Source: Takakia lepidozioides (taxonomy: Eukaryota; Streptophyta; Takakiopsida; Takakiales; Takakiaceae). From it: a stretch of DNA of 64,000 nt. A program made the translations under genes and the position numbers. Of this stretch, positions 1 to 11,742 are shown piece after piece (positions within the stretch are counted from its first letter, which is position 1; each line of letters starts with the position of its first letter). Under the pieces are notes generated by a model. It saw nothing but the letters and a program-made list of their open reading frames with translations, was not told the DNA's origin and made no database searches. Location: contig CM060733.1 of the NCBI GenBank assembly GCA_030704615.1, positions 1,798,001 through 1,862,000 on the forward strand, read 5' to 3'.

Positions 1-434
1 AGTATTCACTTTCTGATACACTGTCCGGGGTTCTCTCACCAAAGTGACGCTCTCTTCAATTCTATCAAGGGAATTGTGCCTGTACCCCTGTTTAACAACT
101 TTGAAAGTCTCGAGGCTGAGCCAAAAGCCCAGGCCCTCCTGAGGCCTAGTTTTTGGGCAAATCACACACAGCAGATTGATGCTTGTGTGAAGGGATTTCT
201 AGAGGATATCTGGAAAACCCGGATTAATTCTATATATGATGGTAAGTCACACTACCAACGTCAGCCCCTGACAGAGGTAGGTTCTGTCCCTTTTGTTCCC
301 GCTCAAACTGGGCGCGGGGTCACAAGGCTACGGCAAACAACGTCTTATGAGTACATTCTCTCTCTCAAACTGGGCACGGGACTTTGGCCACAAGGCTATG
401 GCAAACCTCTCATGAGTACATTCTCTCTCTCTTA
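1..434 (+). mobile_element. 3' fragment of non-LTR retrotransposon family A
   Basis: Nearly identical to the end of the longer family A copy (from 7600 onward), so this is the 3' part of the same element cut by the window start. It codes for the C-terminal tail of the reverse-transcriptase ORF, after the zinc-knuckle segment. From about 286 it carries two family A tails in a row: 286-363 and 364-434. Each runs from an AAACTGGGC motif through a GGCCACAAGGC-type motif to GAGTACATT plus a TC tract. The tail dimer may come from two insertions into the same TC tract or from template jumping. Confidence 0.85.
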
Positions 435-1557
435 AGTATAGTTCTTCCTTCATCCACTTGTCTAGCCCCACGTTTTGTCCCTTAGTTGGATGAACAGATG
501 GCACTAAATGGGATGCTTTGACCAAAGGACACAGATCCCTGGAAATTAGGGATCTGGTTTTTGAAGCTTCAGTGATGGAAGAGCTTCCTCATGCCAACCT
601 GAGACCTCTCTCAATTCTGAGGGTTTCTGGAATATGCTACCACATGCCAACTCAATCTGCATTTCTCAAGGAAGGAAGGCTCTACCAAATGGATGGGGGA
701 AACTAGGATTGACAGCCATGGCCTCTTCCTCCAGCAACACTGGGGTAGAGGGCATGAGCTAACAGGTTTTCCTTACTACTTGCCCATTCATCTACATGCT
801 AGAACTTTGCAAGGCTGTTATGTTTGATCATCATTTAGACTTTCCTCGATTGTCCTATCTTTCTTGGTGTACGTGGATAACAACTAGGTGAGGCCGATGA
901 AGCCTGCTATTCCTCACTAACCACCAACTATTGTCTGTGGCTCTTAGTGGGTTGGGAGCAGGTGAGGCTTCACCTTTTGCCTTGATAGCTCTAATGCCTT
1001 TCTTCTCCAACCTTGTAAATGAGGTTTGGTTGCTAAGCATAGAGTTTGGAAACTGCGTGATAGGTATTTCAGCAGCTTTGTCTTTGACTTCTGTAGTATT
1101 GATGTGATAGTCTTGTTTATCTGATGCTGGACTATCAAGGTGGTTTTCAACTTCTGTGAACTAAATGGGACTTAGTTTCTACTTCCCACCCACTCCCCCA
1201 GACTAAAGGTAAGCTGAAAATAAGAAAGAGACTTTAAAGTATGATGGGCCTGTTTCAGGCTGATGATGTCATTTACAATTCTCGACTGATCTTTTATGAT
1301 TCAGTCATGAAGCAGTAACCTCTCTCCCTCTGTCCCTTTTGTTCTGCCCAAACTGGGTGCAGGGTCTGTGGCTCCAAGGCTACTGCAATATTGAGTACAT
1401 TCTCTCTCTCTCTGTGTGCCTTGCTGTGTCCATCCATCTGGTCAAATTATAGAGCATTAAAATTGAATGGGAGGTTCTTCAGGCTTTTTTGGTCTAAATG
1501 AATACTGAATGCCTTGCTGGTCCTCACAAAATATGCTCTGGTGGAAAATGGATGCAG
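435..1557. other. Gene-free stretch upstream of the first TRAPPC11 exon seen
   Basis: I see no exon that I can place. Short open frames here (for example 518-706) resemble no family I know and lack the TRAPPC11 N-terminal signature. The stretch may be an intron of TRAPPC11, because about 300 N-terminal residues of that protein are not accounted for. The only repeat is a solo family A tail at 1333-1413. Confidence 0.4.
1333..1413 (+). repeat. Solo family A 3' tail
   Basis: About 80 bases matching only the extreme 3' end of family A (AAACTGGGTGCAGGG, a CCAAGGCTACTGCAA-like core, then GAGTACATT and a TC run). It is TC-rich on both sides (CTCTCTCCCTCTG before, CTCTCTCTCTCTG after). This fits a severely 5'-truncated insertion into a TC microsatellite. 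Confidence 0.65.
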
Positions 1558-4500
1558 GCAGCCGCAGCTCATATGATCCAAAGAAGGTGTGCATTTGAAG
1601 CAGCTCTGGCTGCATTCGAAGCATTTGAGGAGATCAATGCAATTGATGTGCTGACAGGGCCACGCGAGGAGGTTGGGCCACCTGTTTATGTTGGACAGGC
1701 TTGTCGTTTGCTGAAGCGTGGCAGCACTCTTGACAACCATGCACAAAGGTTGCAATTCAGGAGGCTTTTTTCCTTTTGGACTTTCTTTCTCTGTCTTTCT
1801 CTGTCATAAGTCCTACTGCCCAAGCAAGCTTTCAGGGATGGTAGTGCGCCTGTACAGCTCTAATGAGTAGTTTTCCCCCTCTTCTAATACTGAGATACTC
1901 CCACGGCGACTGTGTTGCGCCCGCTTTCATTGTATTCTTAGCCTCTTCCCCTTTCTTCTCTGTCCAAACAGAGCTGACCTGAATTCTACTGCAAGGAGTG
2001 TAACATAACATCTATCTCTCTGGCTGGGACTCATATGCACTGCCCTCACCAGGATGGTTGCATGGGTCACTGTGCAAATCGGTTTCAGGTGCTATTTGAC
2101 ATTAGCACAGAATATGTTCTGAAAGGCTAGGCATGTTACAAGATCAGGGCATTGAAAAACTTTTTGTAATCTTTCCTGTGCCAAGAGCATTGGTAAAGTA
2201 ACTGCAATATGCTGCTGCCCGGCAGACAGATATACTGATGATATGGAGTTCCTTTGCTGGCATATCTATGCTTGTACTTCACCATCAGGTCTGTTGACAC
2301 CTTCTGCAGGGCTGAAAATGATATCATTTTTGTTTGTTGTTATGCAGTCCGACAGGGGTGGAGTATATGAGGCATGCAATCTTTATTGAGAAGGGTTTTC
2401 CACACTCACATGCAGCAATCGAATTATTGACCAAAGCCCATGAACAATTCAAGGCTATACAGGCAGGGCGGACCGTCTACCAGTTAGGGGGTGATATGGG
2501 ACGGGAATATTTTGCTGCAGGGGAATATGCCAGCGCAAAACGCCTTTTTGATAGTGTTGCCGGAATGTACCGCAGGGAGGCCTGGGTGGTGCTATTGGGA
2601 GCCACTCTTGGTTACTTGAAAGAATGTGCCCGCCAGCTCGGTTTGCTAAAAGAGTACGTAGAGTATGGGCTGGAGCTGGCTGCATTGCCAGTCCCAGCAA
2701 GGAGTGGTGCTGGCCAGGTATTAGTTTCTGGTCCAGCCATTAGTTCAGCAGTCCCTTTTGGGCAGCTTCAGGGGACTCAAATCCAGAAGGAAGTGATGGA
2801 GCTTCTGCAGGGGTCAAGAACCATGCAGGGAGCTCTCGAGGGAGATTTTTGCATGTCAGTGACCTCCTCGCACCCAGTGGCCCTTGATGTTGACCTTGTA
2901 AGCCCCCTTAGGGCTGTGCTCTCGGCCTGTGTAGCATTCCATGATCAGACAATAAGACCAGGGAAAGTTGCGAGCCTCACACTCTCGCTACTTACCCATT
3001 TACCACTTCCCCTTTCAATCAATGAACTGGAGATCCACTTTAACCAGCCTTCTTGCAACTTGCGGATACAAGGGGACAACGATTATCAGGTCACTAATTT
3101 GTCGAGCCTTCAGGTGGAAGATGGCCCCCAGTCACACATTTGCAGGGCTGTGAAGGCTGGTTTTGATCTGAAGCTGCACCCAAGGAAGTGGAACAGAATA
3201 ACCATTGATGTCACTGCTGGTATGCCTGCATTATTTTGTACCAACCTTTTCAATCACAAGCACTGTTCTCCTTATCTCAGTTTGGAGCCTGCAGTGGAAA
3301 GAAAAGCAGTCATGTTATTGCTTGAAACAGTTAGGTCATTGCAGGCAATGCTTTCAAACGGTGCTGTCTACATGTGCAGATGTGCACACCGCTATCTAAT
3401 GATGGAAGGTAACCAGGATTGCTGTGCTGCCTAATGGTTGCTAGGAAAGTCAAGGATTTATGGTCAATATACATCAACAAACCTTCCATACTCGAGTATA
3501 CTCACATCTATCAGGAAAAGTAGAAGTTACTGTTCTGTGAGGCTGTCAACACCAGTGCTGTCAGATTTGGAACTTCACAACTTTTTTGGATGTATACAGA
3601 AGATTCCTTGTAGGGCATCAGTAAGAGAACTAAAATTTTTCTCTGGAGTTGTGTTTCTGCAGAGGAGAGCGGGAAGCTGGAGTGTCTGGCAGTTGTCGCT
3701 CAAATTGGACCACATGCAACCATTTACTGCCAGGTGGAGAGCCCTGCCACGCGGGAAGGGGTTCCCTTCTGGATTTTCGAGCCTGGGCTTGACACATCTC
3801 CAATTGATGATCCAATCTTAGCGTACTTTGGTCAGAAACTTATACAGGTTAGTTTTTCTGCTAACGTGTTTACTTGACCTCTTCCTGTCCATATGACCCC
3901 AAGGATAGGTATATATATATACAACCTGTAAAACTGCTTATGCTTTACATAGAGTGTCCCAAGTTCTACAGATGGCTGTGTTTTGTTGATCTAAGCCTTT
4001 GGAACAACTCTTGAGAGAGGGAAACATTGGAAGTGAAAGTTGAGAGGGAGGTAGGCTATTTTCAGGAGAAATGGTTTTTGACACTCTATGACTCTATACC
4101 GTTTCATTGCAGGTTGAAGAGCCAGACGCTGAGGTTGAAATATTTCTAGAGGCCCCTAGCCCTGGACTTGTTGGGGAAGCTTTTCCTCTGCGAGTAGGAG
4201 TTCGATCCACTGGGCATTCAATCCGTTCAGGCGATCTTGAAGTCTACTTTGCACCGTCTCTCTCTGGGCCATCTACAGTAACCAGTACTTTCTCACCAGT
4301 GTCTCCACCGGGGGTGATGAGCCCTGTCCAAGCAGAGCTGCTTGTGCCCACTGGTCCAAACACACGTGATCCAACAACAGGTGAAGATCTGTATGTGAAG
4401 TTCACAGGCCTGGTGGAGGTTCCGGAAGTGAAAGCTGGAGAGAGCTGGTCAACGGTGGTATATGTGCGGTGGTTGGAGCCAAAACCTGTCACTCTTATGT

Positions 4501-5549
4501 CAAGTTTTGTTTATCAGACGGCTACTGCAGCTGAGGGAGTACGCCCTGGTTACCATTATCGGCTGCATAAGAACCTTCAAATAGAGTGCCAGGAAGCGTT
4601 GGATGTCAGTCATCACTATATGGCGCCATTTAGGAGGGATGCCCTTCTGCTAGGAGGTCTGACTGTAGGTGCGCCTGCTGCTGCTCTTGCACTGAACGAG
4701 TCTAGCATCCTTGTTGTAACATTAAAAAATGTGAGTAGGGTCCCAATCCGTCTTCTAAAAGTGGGTGTAACAGAGGAAGATGAAAATAAGTGCTTGATCA
4801 GATCGTCTGGAGGGCAAGGGCTGGCTAATCTGGTGAATCCAGGTGAAGACAGCATAGCTTCCGTTCCTGGCAGTGAAACTATGGAGGGGGTCACACTTGC
4901 ACCCGAAGAGCATTTCACCCAACTTTTTGGGGTTCGTCCCTTGGTCGAGTCCCCTGCACTCCAGGTGGGAGCAGTGTGGGTTAGATGGCAGCGAGAACTC
5001 GCAAGCAATTCCTTGGAGGTTGGAGCGAATTGCTTGAAAGCACATTCGATGGGAGCCTTGGGATCTCAGACTGTAGAAACATTACCTTCCCCTGTAACCA
5101 TGGTGAACAGATGTGTGCAACTCTCCCCCATCTTGGTTGAATCCCCCCCTCTGGTCGTTACGCTGGACTGCCCACCACATGCCATCTTAGGTGAGCCCTT
5201 CACTCTCTCAGTGGATATCCAGAATCAAACCAGTACTCTTCAGGAGATTTCATTCTCTGTTTTTGATACCACAAGCTTCATCTTCTCAGGTGCCCACAGT
5301 GACACAGTCTCCATCCTTCCCCACTCCACCCATACTCTCTCTCACAGGCTTGTTCCCATTACATCTGGTATGCAACAGCTTCCACAAGTACGGCTGACTT
5401 CTGCTTGGTATTCAGCCGGCTTTCAGCCTTCGTCACTCAGCACCCAGCTCTTTGTCTTCCCGTCTACCCCAAATTTGGACATGGCAATGCAAAGACTTAA
5501 TTCTTTTGATGAAGCCCTCACCATTCTTCCAGTCAGTGTAGTGAATTAA
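1558..5549 (+). CDS. TRAPPC11: TRAPPC11 homologue, TRAPP complex subunit 11 (5'-partial)
   Basis: Subunit of the TRAPP tethering complex, which acts in ER-Golgi and Golgi traffic and in autophagy. Exons placed: 1558-1748, 2348-3219, 3663-3847 and 4113-5549 (TAA stop). All phases agree (phases 2, 1, 0), giving 894 visible residues. Plant homologues are roughly 1,150-1,200 residues, so the N-terminus lies upstream or outside the window. The first two exons carry the foie-gras helical region (PPVYVGQ, then KRLFDSVAGMYRREAWV and EYGLELAALPV). The 3663 exon (LECLAVVAQIGPHATIYCQV, then FGQKLIQ) and the long last exon (VEEPDAEVEIFLEAPSPGLVG onward) carry the beta-sandwich 'gryzun' region typical of plant TRAPPC11. 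The 3663-3847 exon has no internal ATG and is easily missed. Assignment is by remembered family similarity and is strong. The 1558 boundary is the least certain. Confidence 0.9.
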
Positions 5550-5582
5550 TGTAGATGCCAATCTATGATTTTGGTTGTGTGG

Positions 5583-5588
5583 AATAAA
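5583..5588 (+). terminator. Candidate polyadenylation signal for TRAPPC11
   Basis: AATAAA 34 bases after the TAA stop of the TRAPPC11 last exon, followed by a TG-rich stretch (TTGTACTGACTGTTC). Position and context are usual for a cleavage/polyadenylation signal. If it is used, the family A retrotransposon begins just beyond the mRNA end. Confidence 0.5.
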
Positions 5589-5655
5589 GTTGTACTGACT
5601 GTTCAATGTCGCAAGTTTCATAGGCTGGTTGTACATCATTGATCTGGACTTTAAA

Positions 5656-5686
5656 CTCTCTTCTCTCTCTCTCTCTCTCTCTCTCT
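5656..5686 (+). repeat. (TC)n microsatellite at the 5' junction of family A
   Basis: About 30 bases of almost pure TC directly before family A coding sequence begins (GTGCAGTGGTGAC at about 5691). The element's 3' end at about 7960 also runs into a TC-rich motif. The element therefore appears to lie inside a TC tract. Confidence 0.8.
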
Positions 5687-7967
5687 AAAGGTGCAGTGGT
5701 GACTTCATCGGTTGACATTGTCAAAACCTTTGAAACTCACTACAGTATCCTTGGCAGAACTTCTAGGTCTAACAGTGAGGGGTCTTCTGCTGAATGGAGG
5801 GACACAGTTGGAAAAACTGTTCCTATGATTCAAAACAGCCCTGATGAACTGGAGTATATTTCAATGGCTTAGAATGCTCCCATTAGTTCTTCTGAGATTG
5901 TGGAAGCAATTGAACATTTAAATGGATATAAAGCTGGTGGACCTGATGGTATTGTCAGCGAGCTTATCAAGCACGGTGGCGATCCCATGATAGAGGCCCT
6001 AGTTCTCCTCTTTAACCTTATCTGGAAGACTGAAATGATCCCCTGTCGCTGGCGACAGGGGGTCATTGTCAATCTATACAAGAAGGGTGACAGAGAAGAA
6101 CCGGGGAACTACCGTGGCATCACGCTCCTCAATGCTGTTGGCAAGACATTCTGCAGAGTTATAAGTACTCGTCTCGAGGTTGATCTGGAGTCTAGAGGTT
6201 GTTTCCACGAAGGCCAAGCTGGCTTTCGGCGAAACAGGGGCTGTGTGGATCATATCTTCACTCTAAGCCAGATTATCCAGGGAAGGAAAAAAGAAGGGAA
6301 ACCCACTTATGTCTTTTTCGTGGATGTCAAAAAGGCTTATGACACAGTGTGGAGAGATGGCCTATGGTTCCGCCTCTGGTCTTGTGGGATCAAGGGAAAG
6401 ATGTGGAGAGTTGTCCACAACTTGTATGCTCACACCAAAAGCTGTGTCATAACGGACAGAAGTCCAACTTCTTTGACATAGACCAAGGTGTAGCTCAAGG
6501 ATGTACTCTCTCCCCTCTGCTCTTCAATGTTTTCATCAATCAACTCCTCAAGGATGTGGAAAGTGAGGGATTTGGGTTAAGGGTGGGTGATACCACCATA
6601 CTAGCCCTTATGTTTGCGGATGACTTCGTAGGCATAGGGGAGATTCCAACCAATCTCCAGGAGTTGATTGATTGCGCGAAGAGATACTTTGATCTTTGGG
6701 GGCTAGAGGCTAATGTCAACAAATGTGCAGTGGTAGCATTCAACGACAGAGGAGAGGGAGGAAGTGATCTTAAGTGGCAGTGGGGTAGCCAAGAGATCCC
6801 GGTCCTCCCTTCCTACACTTACTTGGGCGTTGAGTTCTCCTCCAATTGTAATTGGGATGCACATATCCAGAAAGTTGTTCAAGCTGGCAAGGGCAAAGCT
6901 CCGGGGCTCACTAAAATTTTCCACTGCAGAGGGGTCAACTCTGAGGTTAAGAAAACCATGCTTTGTCGCGTTATTAGACCTGCCTTGGAGTACGGATCTG
7001 CTATATGGGTTGATAACTCCAACCAGGCTAAGTCTTTAGAATCCATTCAAGTGGGGGTGCTTAAGGAGTGTATGTCAGCATGCTCCAAAACAGCCAATGT
7101 GGCTGTTCGGGGTGAGTTTGGCATTCCGTCCTTAAGCTCCCGACGAGATGAATTCAAGGTCAGATGGTGGGGTCAGCTGCAACATATGCCCAACACCAGA
7201 TATCCTAAGTTAATCGACTCTATATCTTGGAAACAGGACCGCCCTGTCAAACAGGCTAAGTCCTGGCAGAAGAGAGTAGAAGAGATCCTCAAGGACTTGG
7301 ATCTGGATCCGCAAGTCTTGACCCTGCTGGATAAATCTGACTTAGAGGCTGTAGTGTCCTCAGCCATGTCTGTTGCCATGAGATTGTCTGATGAAAATGA
7401 AGTTAGGCAGAAAACTTCCCTGAACTTGTTTCCAGTCAGTGACATGGGGGAGGACATCTTGGATGACCTCAACGGTCTACCCACTCTCGGCACTAGACTG
7501 AAATTTAAACTCAGGGCAGGAAGCCTACCTTTGAACAACAAACAAAAGCAGAGAGGAAAGGGAGAGTGCAATTGCCCGCTGTGTGGGCAATCTGAAGACA
7601 GTATTCACTTTCTGATACACTGTCCGGGGTTCTCTCACCAAAGTGACGCTCTCTTCAATTCTATCAAGGGAATTGTGCCTGTACCCATGTTTAACAACTT
7701 TGAAAGTCTCGAGGCTGAGCCAAAAGCCCAGGCCCTCCTGAGGCCTAGTTTTTGGGCAAATCACACACAGCAGATTGATGCTTGTGTGAAGGGATTTCTA
7801 GAGGATATCTGGAAAACCCGGATTAATTCTATATATGATGGTAAGTCACACTACCAACGTCAGCCCCTGACAGAGGTAGGTTCTGTCCCTTTTGTTCGCG
7901 CTCAAACTGGGCGCGGGGTCAATGGCCACAAGGCTACGGCAAACAACGTCTTCTGAGTACAATCTCT
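5687..7967 (+). mobile_element. 5'-truncated non-LTR retrotransposon, family A
   Basis: Longest family A copy in the window. The ORF1 and endonuclease regions are missing. What remains is the region before the polymerase domain, reverse transcriptase, a C-terminal zinc-knuckle and the family tail (AAACTGGGCGCGGGGTCAAT, a GGCCACAAGGC core, TGAGTACAATCTCTCC). Related 3' pieces lie at 1-434, 18558-19015 and 58383-58760, and solo tails at several other places. No poly(A) tail; the end is TC-rich. I cannot assign the clade by eye. (TC)n-specific elements are known in the R1-like group (Kibi), but this relation is only a hypothesis. Confidence 0.85.
5696..7956 (+). pseudogene. Broken reverse-transcriptase ORF of family A
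   Basis: Reads as a non-LTR polymerase. The N-terminal part has LNGYKAGGPDGIVSELIKHG. Fingers and palm follow, with GNYRGITLLNAVGK, GFRRNRGCVDHIF and FFVDVKKAYDTVW. Then come QGVAQGCTLSPLLFNVFIN, the catalytic FADD motif (LALMFADDFVGIG) and a C-terminal CPLCG...H...C knuckle (CNCPLCGQSEDSIHFLIHC). Two lesions are visible: an in-frame TAG at 5870-5872 and a frameshift near 6455-6470 between the two halves of the palm. Between 6470 and 7956 the frame is open for about 490 codons. This suggests a fairly young copy, dead on arrival because of 5' truncation. Confidence 0.85.
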
Positions 7968-10330
7968 CCATTTGCCCCCAAAGCCAACCGCGATTGTGTG
8001 CAGAAGCCTGGAAAGATATCCCTACAAGATGAAATCCTGATCGACCTACCCAACTATTCTTTGGAGAGACTGGAGCCTACTAAAATTGACAGGAGTTTTC
8101 CAGAAGTAAAGTAGGAGGATGATGCCAATATCAGAATGGCTAGTCCAGCACTACACCTTCTCTCCATGCCATTTGGCTGTGGTAGCACAAACAGGGTAGG
8201 GTGTGTGTGAAAGAAAGAAGCTTGGGATTCCCACAGAGATAACATGCATTGAGTTTGGTCTTAGCTAGATGGCTGGCCTGGGCTACCGAGTGCACTGCAA
8301 AAGCAGCGTTTCTTTTATTGGCGATTTATCGCCAGATTGCGACCTCAAAAAATAAAATCGAGTATTCTGTCGCAAATTCTCTGTTTTTTCATGGATGAAA
8401 TCGCCAGACCTCTAAATAAAAAATAAATTATGGATGAATTCGCCAAATATGGATGATAAAGTACAGATCTGGATGAATTGTAGTGGATGAACATAATTTA
8501 TGGCTATTTCTTGTGACTCTGTAGCCACTCGTGCTGTTTTCCAAATTCCTTAAAAGAAACCCTGTGCAAAAGACCATTTCCTACGAACAGAATTGCAGGT
8601 CTTAATTAGTTGGATTCTGCAGGCTGCTGAGCCTTTAATCACTCCATCTGAAATTCTCTTTTCCGTTTTACTGCTGCGCTCAGAATTCAATGATTGAGTT
8701 TAGTAACTTGGATTGGTGACTGAAAACTCTTCACTCTCAGATGGTTGGTACTTATTATGATGGTTTCACTCTTGCCGATGTATCTGCTGACACATCCATA
8801 TTTGCATTTTCTTACTTTCATGGCGGCTATGTTCCTTGGATTTCAGAGAGCAGTCCAGGACAGCAGCCAAGGAACTACCTAATTTTAATTCTTGCACACA
8901 AAAAAGAATTGAATGACAGATGGATCAGTAATTGCAGTCTTTGGTTCATAAAGCCAATAGTCCTAAGTTGACAGGAAAAACAAAATGACACCATTCAACT
9001 ATGTACTGAGCAAAATGCTGTCATTAAGCCCTCACTAAGCCAGTTGTCCCAGAACCTAAGCCAATTGTCCACCCAAAACCCTAAGCCAAATGTAGGCTTA
9101 GCCAATATGAGCTGGCACATGAGGTGGAGATACATGTATTCAGTATAATTATACACTTTTGGAGATGTTATATATGTATTTGGGCTTGGTGTTAGATGCT
9201 AATGCATACCATGATATAAAGCATTTTGGCTTGGGGATAAAAGAATCTTTTTCTAGTGCTATGTAAGAATATTCTATGGTTTTGGAATATCGGCCCATGG
9301 TTTTAGAATCTTGGCCAGTGGTTTTTGGAATCTGGGCCTACGATGCGAATCTTTTCCAGTATAGCTCTTTTGGTGTGCCGTAACTATACTATGTACCATA
9401 TACGAGATACGTATGTCCTAGGGTTGGACCCTAAGACAAGCACACCAAACCATGTCTCAATACAAACGAATCTTCAGATTCTAAAGCAGGATGGCTCTTT
9501 TGGTATTCCATAGAGGACGTGGCGCAGCGGGCGGGGGAGGCTGGGCAGCCACGGCGCTAAGTTATACCCTCTGCGTCTGGGCGTACCTGCTGCAAGCCCT
9601 TCGTAGAGTGTGTGTGTTGTAAGGATCGTGGCAGATCGGCAGCGTAAGTCCAACAATTTTTCATCTCTCTGAGGCCCGTACGTGGAATGTGCTTAGCACT
9701 GCTTCCTTGTCGCTGGGAAGTCAAACAATCCCCATAAGAGAACAAACACTCAGCAGTGTAGCTGCACCTTTCAATCCCCCTGGTGGGTCAAGCTTGTTGG
9801 TTGCAATCTCACAGGCCAAGATTTCGGCGAGGGAGGCAAGCACGATCAGGTCCAAAATATCTTGCCAACTGCATTGAGGATGATCGAAAGGTGGTATTGG
9901 AAAGTGGCAGAACAAAAGAGTGGTGATTGAGCAGTTGAAATTGTTTTGGGCTGTGTGTAGGCCAAATTTCGAAGTGATAATGGAACGGCTTGGCAGACCA
10001 ATTATCTTCATTCAGGTATCTGACTGAGAGTGAGTTACATGCTGATTAGTGTTCCGTAGACTAAGTTGCCATGTATGGCTAGTTTACGATGAACGGTTGT
10101 TGATCCTCTTGGAGTCTGTGCGTAACCTGGTAACCTTAATTCTTAACATGGAGGAATCATTTTGGTTATAAGCTCGACTTGGAGGGAGCGGAAAGAAAAA
10201 TATATATATTTTTCTTTCCAGCGCGACCTGGTGTCACATCCCAAAAAGGCCGAATTATTGGCCTGGGCCCAGCCTTATCGTCATCGTTACCAAAGCGCTG
10301 CGCGCCGGATCTACCAGCAGAAAGGCGGGA
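7968..10330. other. Gene-free intergenic stretch with small tandem repeats
   Basis: No exon recognised on either strand. Visible structure: a cluster of TGGATGAA-type motifs at about 8390-8490; three near copies of CTAAGCCAATTGTCC at about 9036-9100; and a three-copy minisatellite of about 22 bases at 9273-9342 (ATGGTTTTGGAATATCGGCC-like). The rest is unstructured to the eye. Confidence 0.5.
9273..9342 (+). repeat. Three-copy minisatellite, unit about 22 bases
   Basis: Three successive variants of ATGGTTTTGGAATATCGGCC (second ATGGTTTTAGAATCTTGGCC, third GTGGTTTTTGGAATCTGGGCC split by one or two bases). This is simple tandem duplication with drift. No function suggested. Confidence 0.6.
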
Positions 10331-10430
10331 TGAGAGAGAGAGAGAGAGAGAGAGAGCTCATAAGACGTTGTTTGCCGCAGCCTTGTGGCCATTGACCCCG
10401 CGCCCAATTTGAGTGGAACACAAAGGGACA
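10331..10430 (-). repeat. Solo family A 3' tail on the minus strand, with long (GA)n
   Basis: Read on the minus strand it gives the family tail: TGGGCGCGGGGTCAATGG, then CCACAAGGCTGCGGCAAACA, then CGTCTTATGAGC and a TC tract of about 26 bases (10331-10356 on the plus strand as GA). No polymerase sequence is attached. Confidence 0.75.
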
Positions 10431-11382
10431 GAAACTGCCTTTGTTGAACTAACGAGCTATCTATTGGAAGCTCTAACTATAAGTCAGCTTTATACCGTTT
10501 AAATGCTCCATTGCTTCCACAAAGGGGGGCCAATTACCCCGTGCGCAGATTTCAAAGCAAAGGGGAGAGGTTACATCCTTGAGCTACACCTTGGTCTATG
10601 AAAAAGAAGTTACACTTCTGTCCATTAACAATGACACAGCTTTGGGTGTGAGCATACAAGTTATGGACAACTCTCCACATCTTTCCCCTGATACCTGATG
10701 ATCTCGGAGCTATAGACCAACACTCCACACGGTGTCATAAGCTAAGCCTTTTTGACATCCGAGAAAAAGACAAAAGTGGGTTTCCCTTCTTTTTCCCTTC
10801 CCTGGATAATTGGGCTTACAGTGAAGATATGTCCCCACAGCTCATGTTTCCCTGAAAGCCAGCTTGGTCCTCATGGAAACAACGTGTAGACTCCAGATCA
10901 GCCTCAATATGAGTACTTGTAACTCTGCAAAATTCAGTGCCAACTGCATTGAGGAGCGTGATGCCTCGATAGTTGCCCGGCTCTTCTATGTCACCTTTCT
11001 TGTGTAGATTGACAATGACCTCCTGATGGCTGACAGGTTTGAACTCTGCTCCATCTCAATCATTCTACATGGATGCTTTCGTGTTAGTGCCTATGACAGC
11101 TTCTTTGGAATGGTAGCCCTAACCCGTGGGCTCTCCCTTGCGGACAGCATGAATTTTTGGTTTCAGGCCAGGTAAGCTAGATTTCTTCTTGTAGACAGGT
11201 GATGTTGGTTGTCAGAGAGGTATGCCCTGCAGCTTTGATATTGTCAGCATGGACCTTGGACATGTCCATGCTTGGACCTAAGGGGCCCAACCAACACAAG
11301 TAGAATAATAAAGAACTGTAGAGAGAAAAGAAAAGAAAAACTCTTAACATCCACCAGGGACAGTGAGAGCCCATGGGACAAG
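10431..11382. mobile_element. Degenerate family A body on the minus strand (interior fragment)
   Basis: Upstream of the 10331-10430 tail on the minus strand, 10550-11050 contains recognisable family A pieces. Compare minus-strand words around 10700-11000 (clues: GTCAATCTACACAAGAAAGG, CAATGCAGTTGGCACTGAAT, CCAGGGAAGGGAAAAAGAAG) with 6060-6360 of the longer copy. The copy is scrambled by many point changes and indels, and no frame stays open. It is an older member of the same family. An older C-type tail-like motif may lie at 11264-11345. Confidence 0.6.
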
Positions 11383-11465
11383 AGAATGTACTCATAAGAC
11401 TGCGCTGGCGGTAGCCTTGTGGCCATAGAACCTGCACTCAGTTTGGGCAGAACAAAAGGGTACAT
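11383..11465 (-). repeat. Solo family A 3' tail (minus strand)
   Basis: Minus-strand reading gives CCTTTTGTTCTGCCCAAACT, a GGCCACAAGGCTACCGCC core, then AGTCTTATGAGTACATTCTC. This is the family A terminus with about 80% agreement by eye. Confidence 0.65.
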
Positions 11466-11742
11466 ACACAACCTCTGTAGAACCTGTTTCCACCCTAGTA
11501 CTCTAAACCTCAACAAACAGTTGAAAAGCAACGCAGCCTTCCGTAGACCAGACTATTTTATTTTATTATTACATAGTCAACATCTGCAGGAGTGCTAGGT
11601 AATTTTGCTGCATGTTGTCGTAGCCTGCAACATCTGCAGGAAATGGCAATGGCTACATCTACTAATTTGACAGAGTCGTACTTTTCAAAGTTACTATTGC
11701 TATGTAATTTTGTTGTCCCAAGTTCCCACTGCTGTGCTGAAC

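Noticed and set aside
4244-5045. Minus-strand open frames opposite the TRAPPC11 last exon
   Set aside because: They are antisense shadows of a long, clearly conserved coding exon and carry no family motif.
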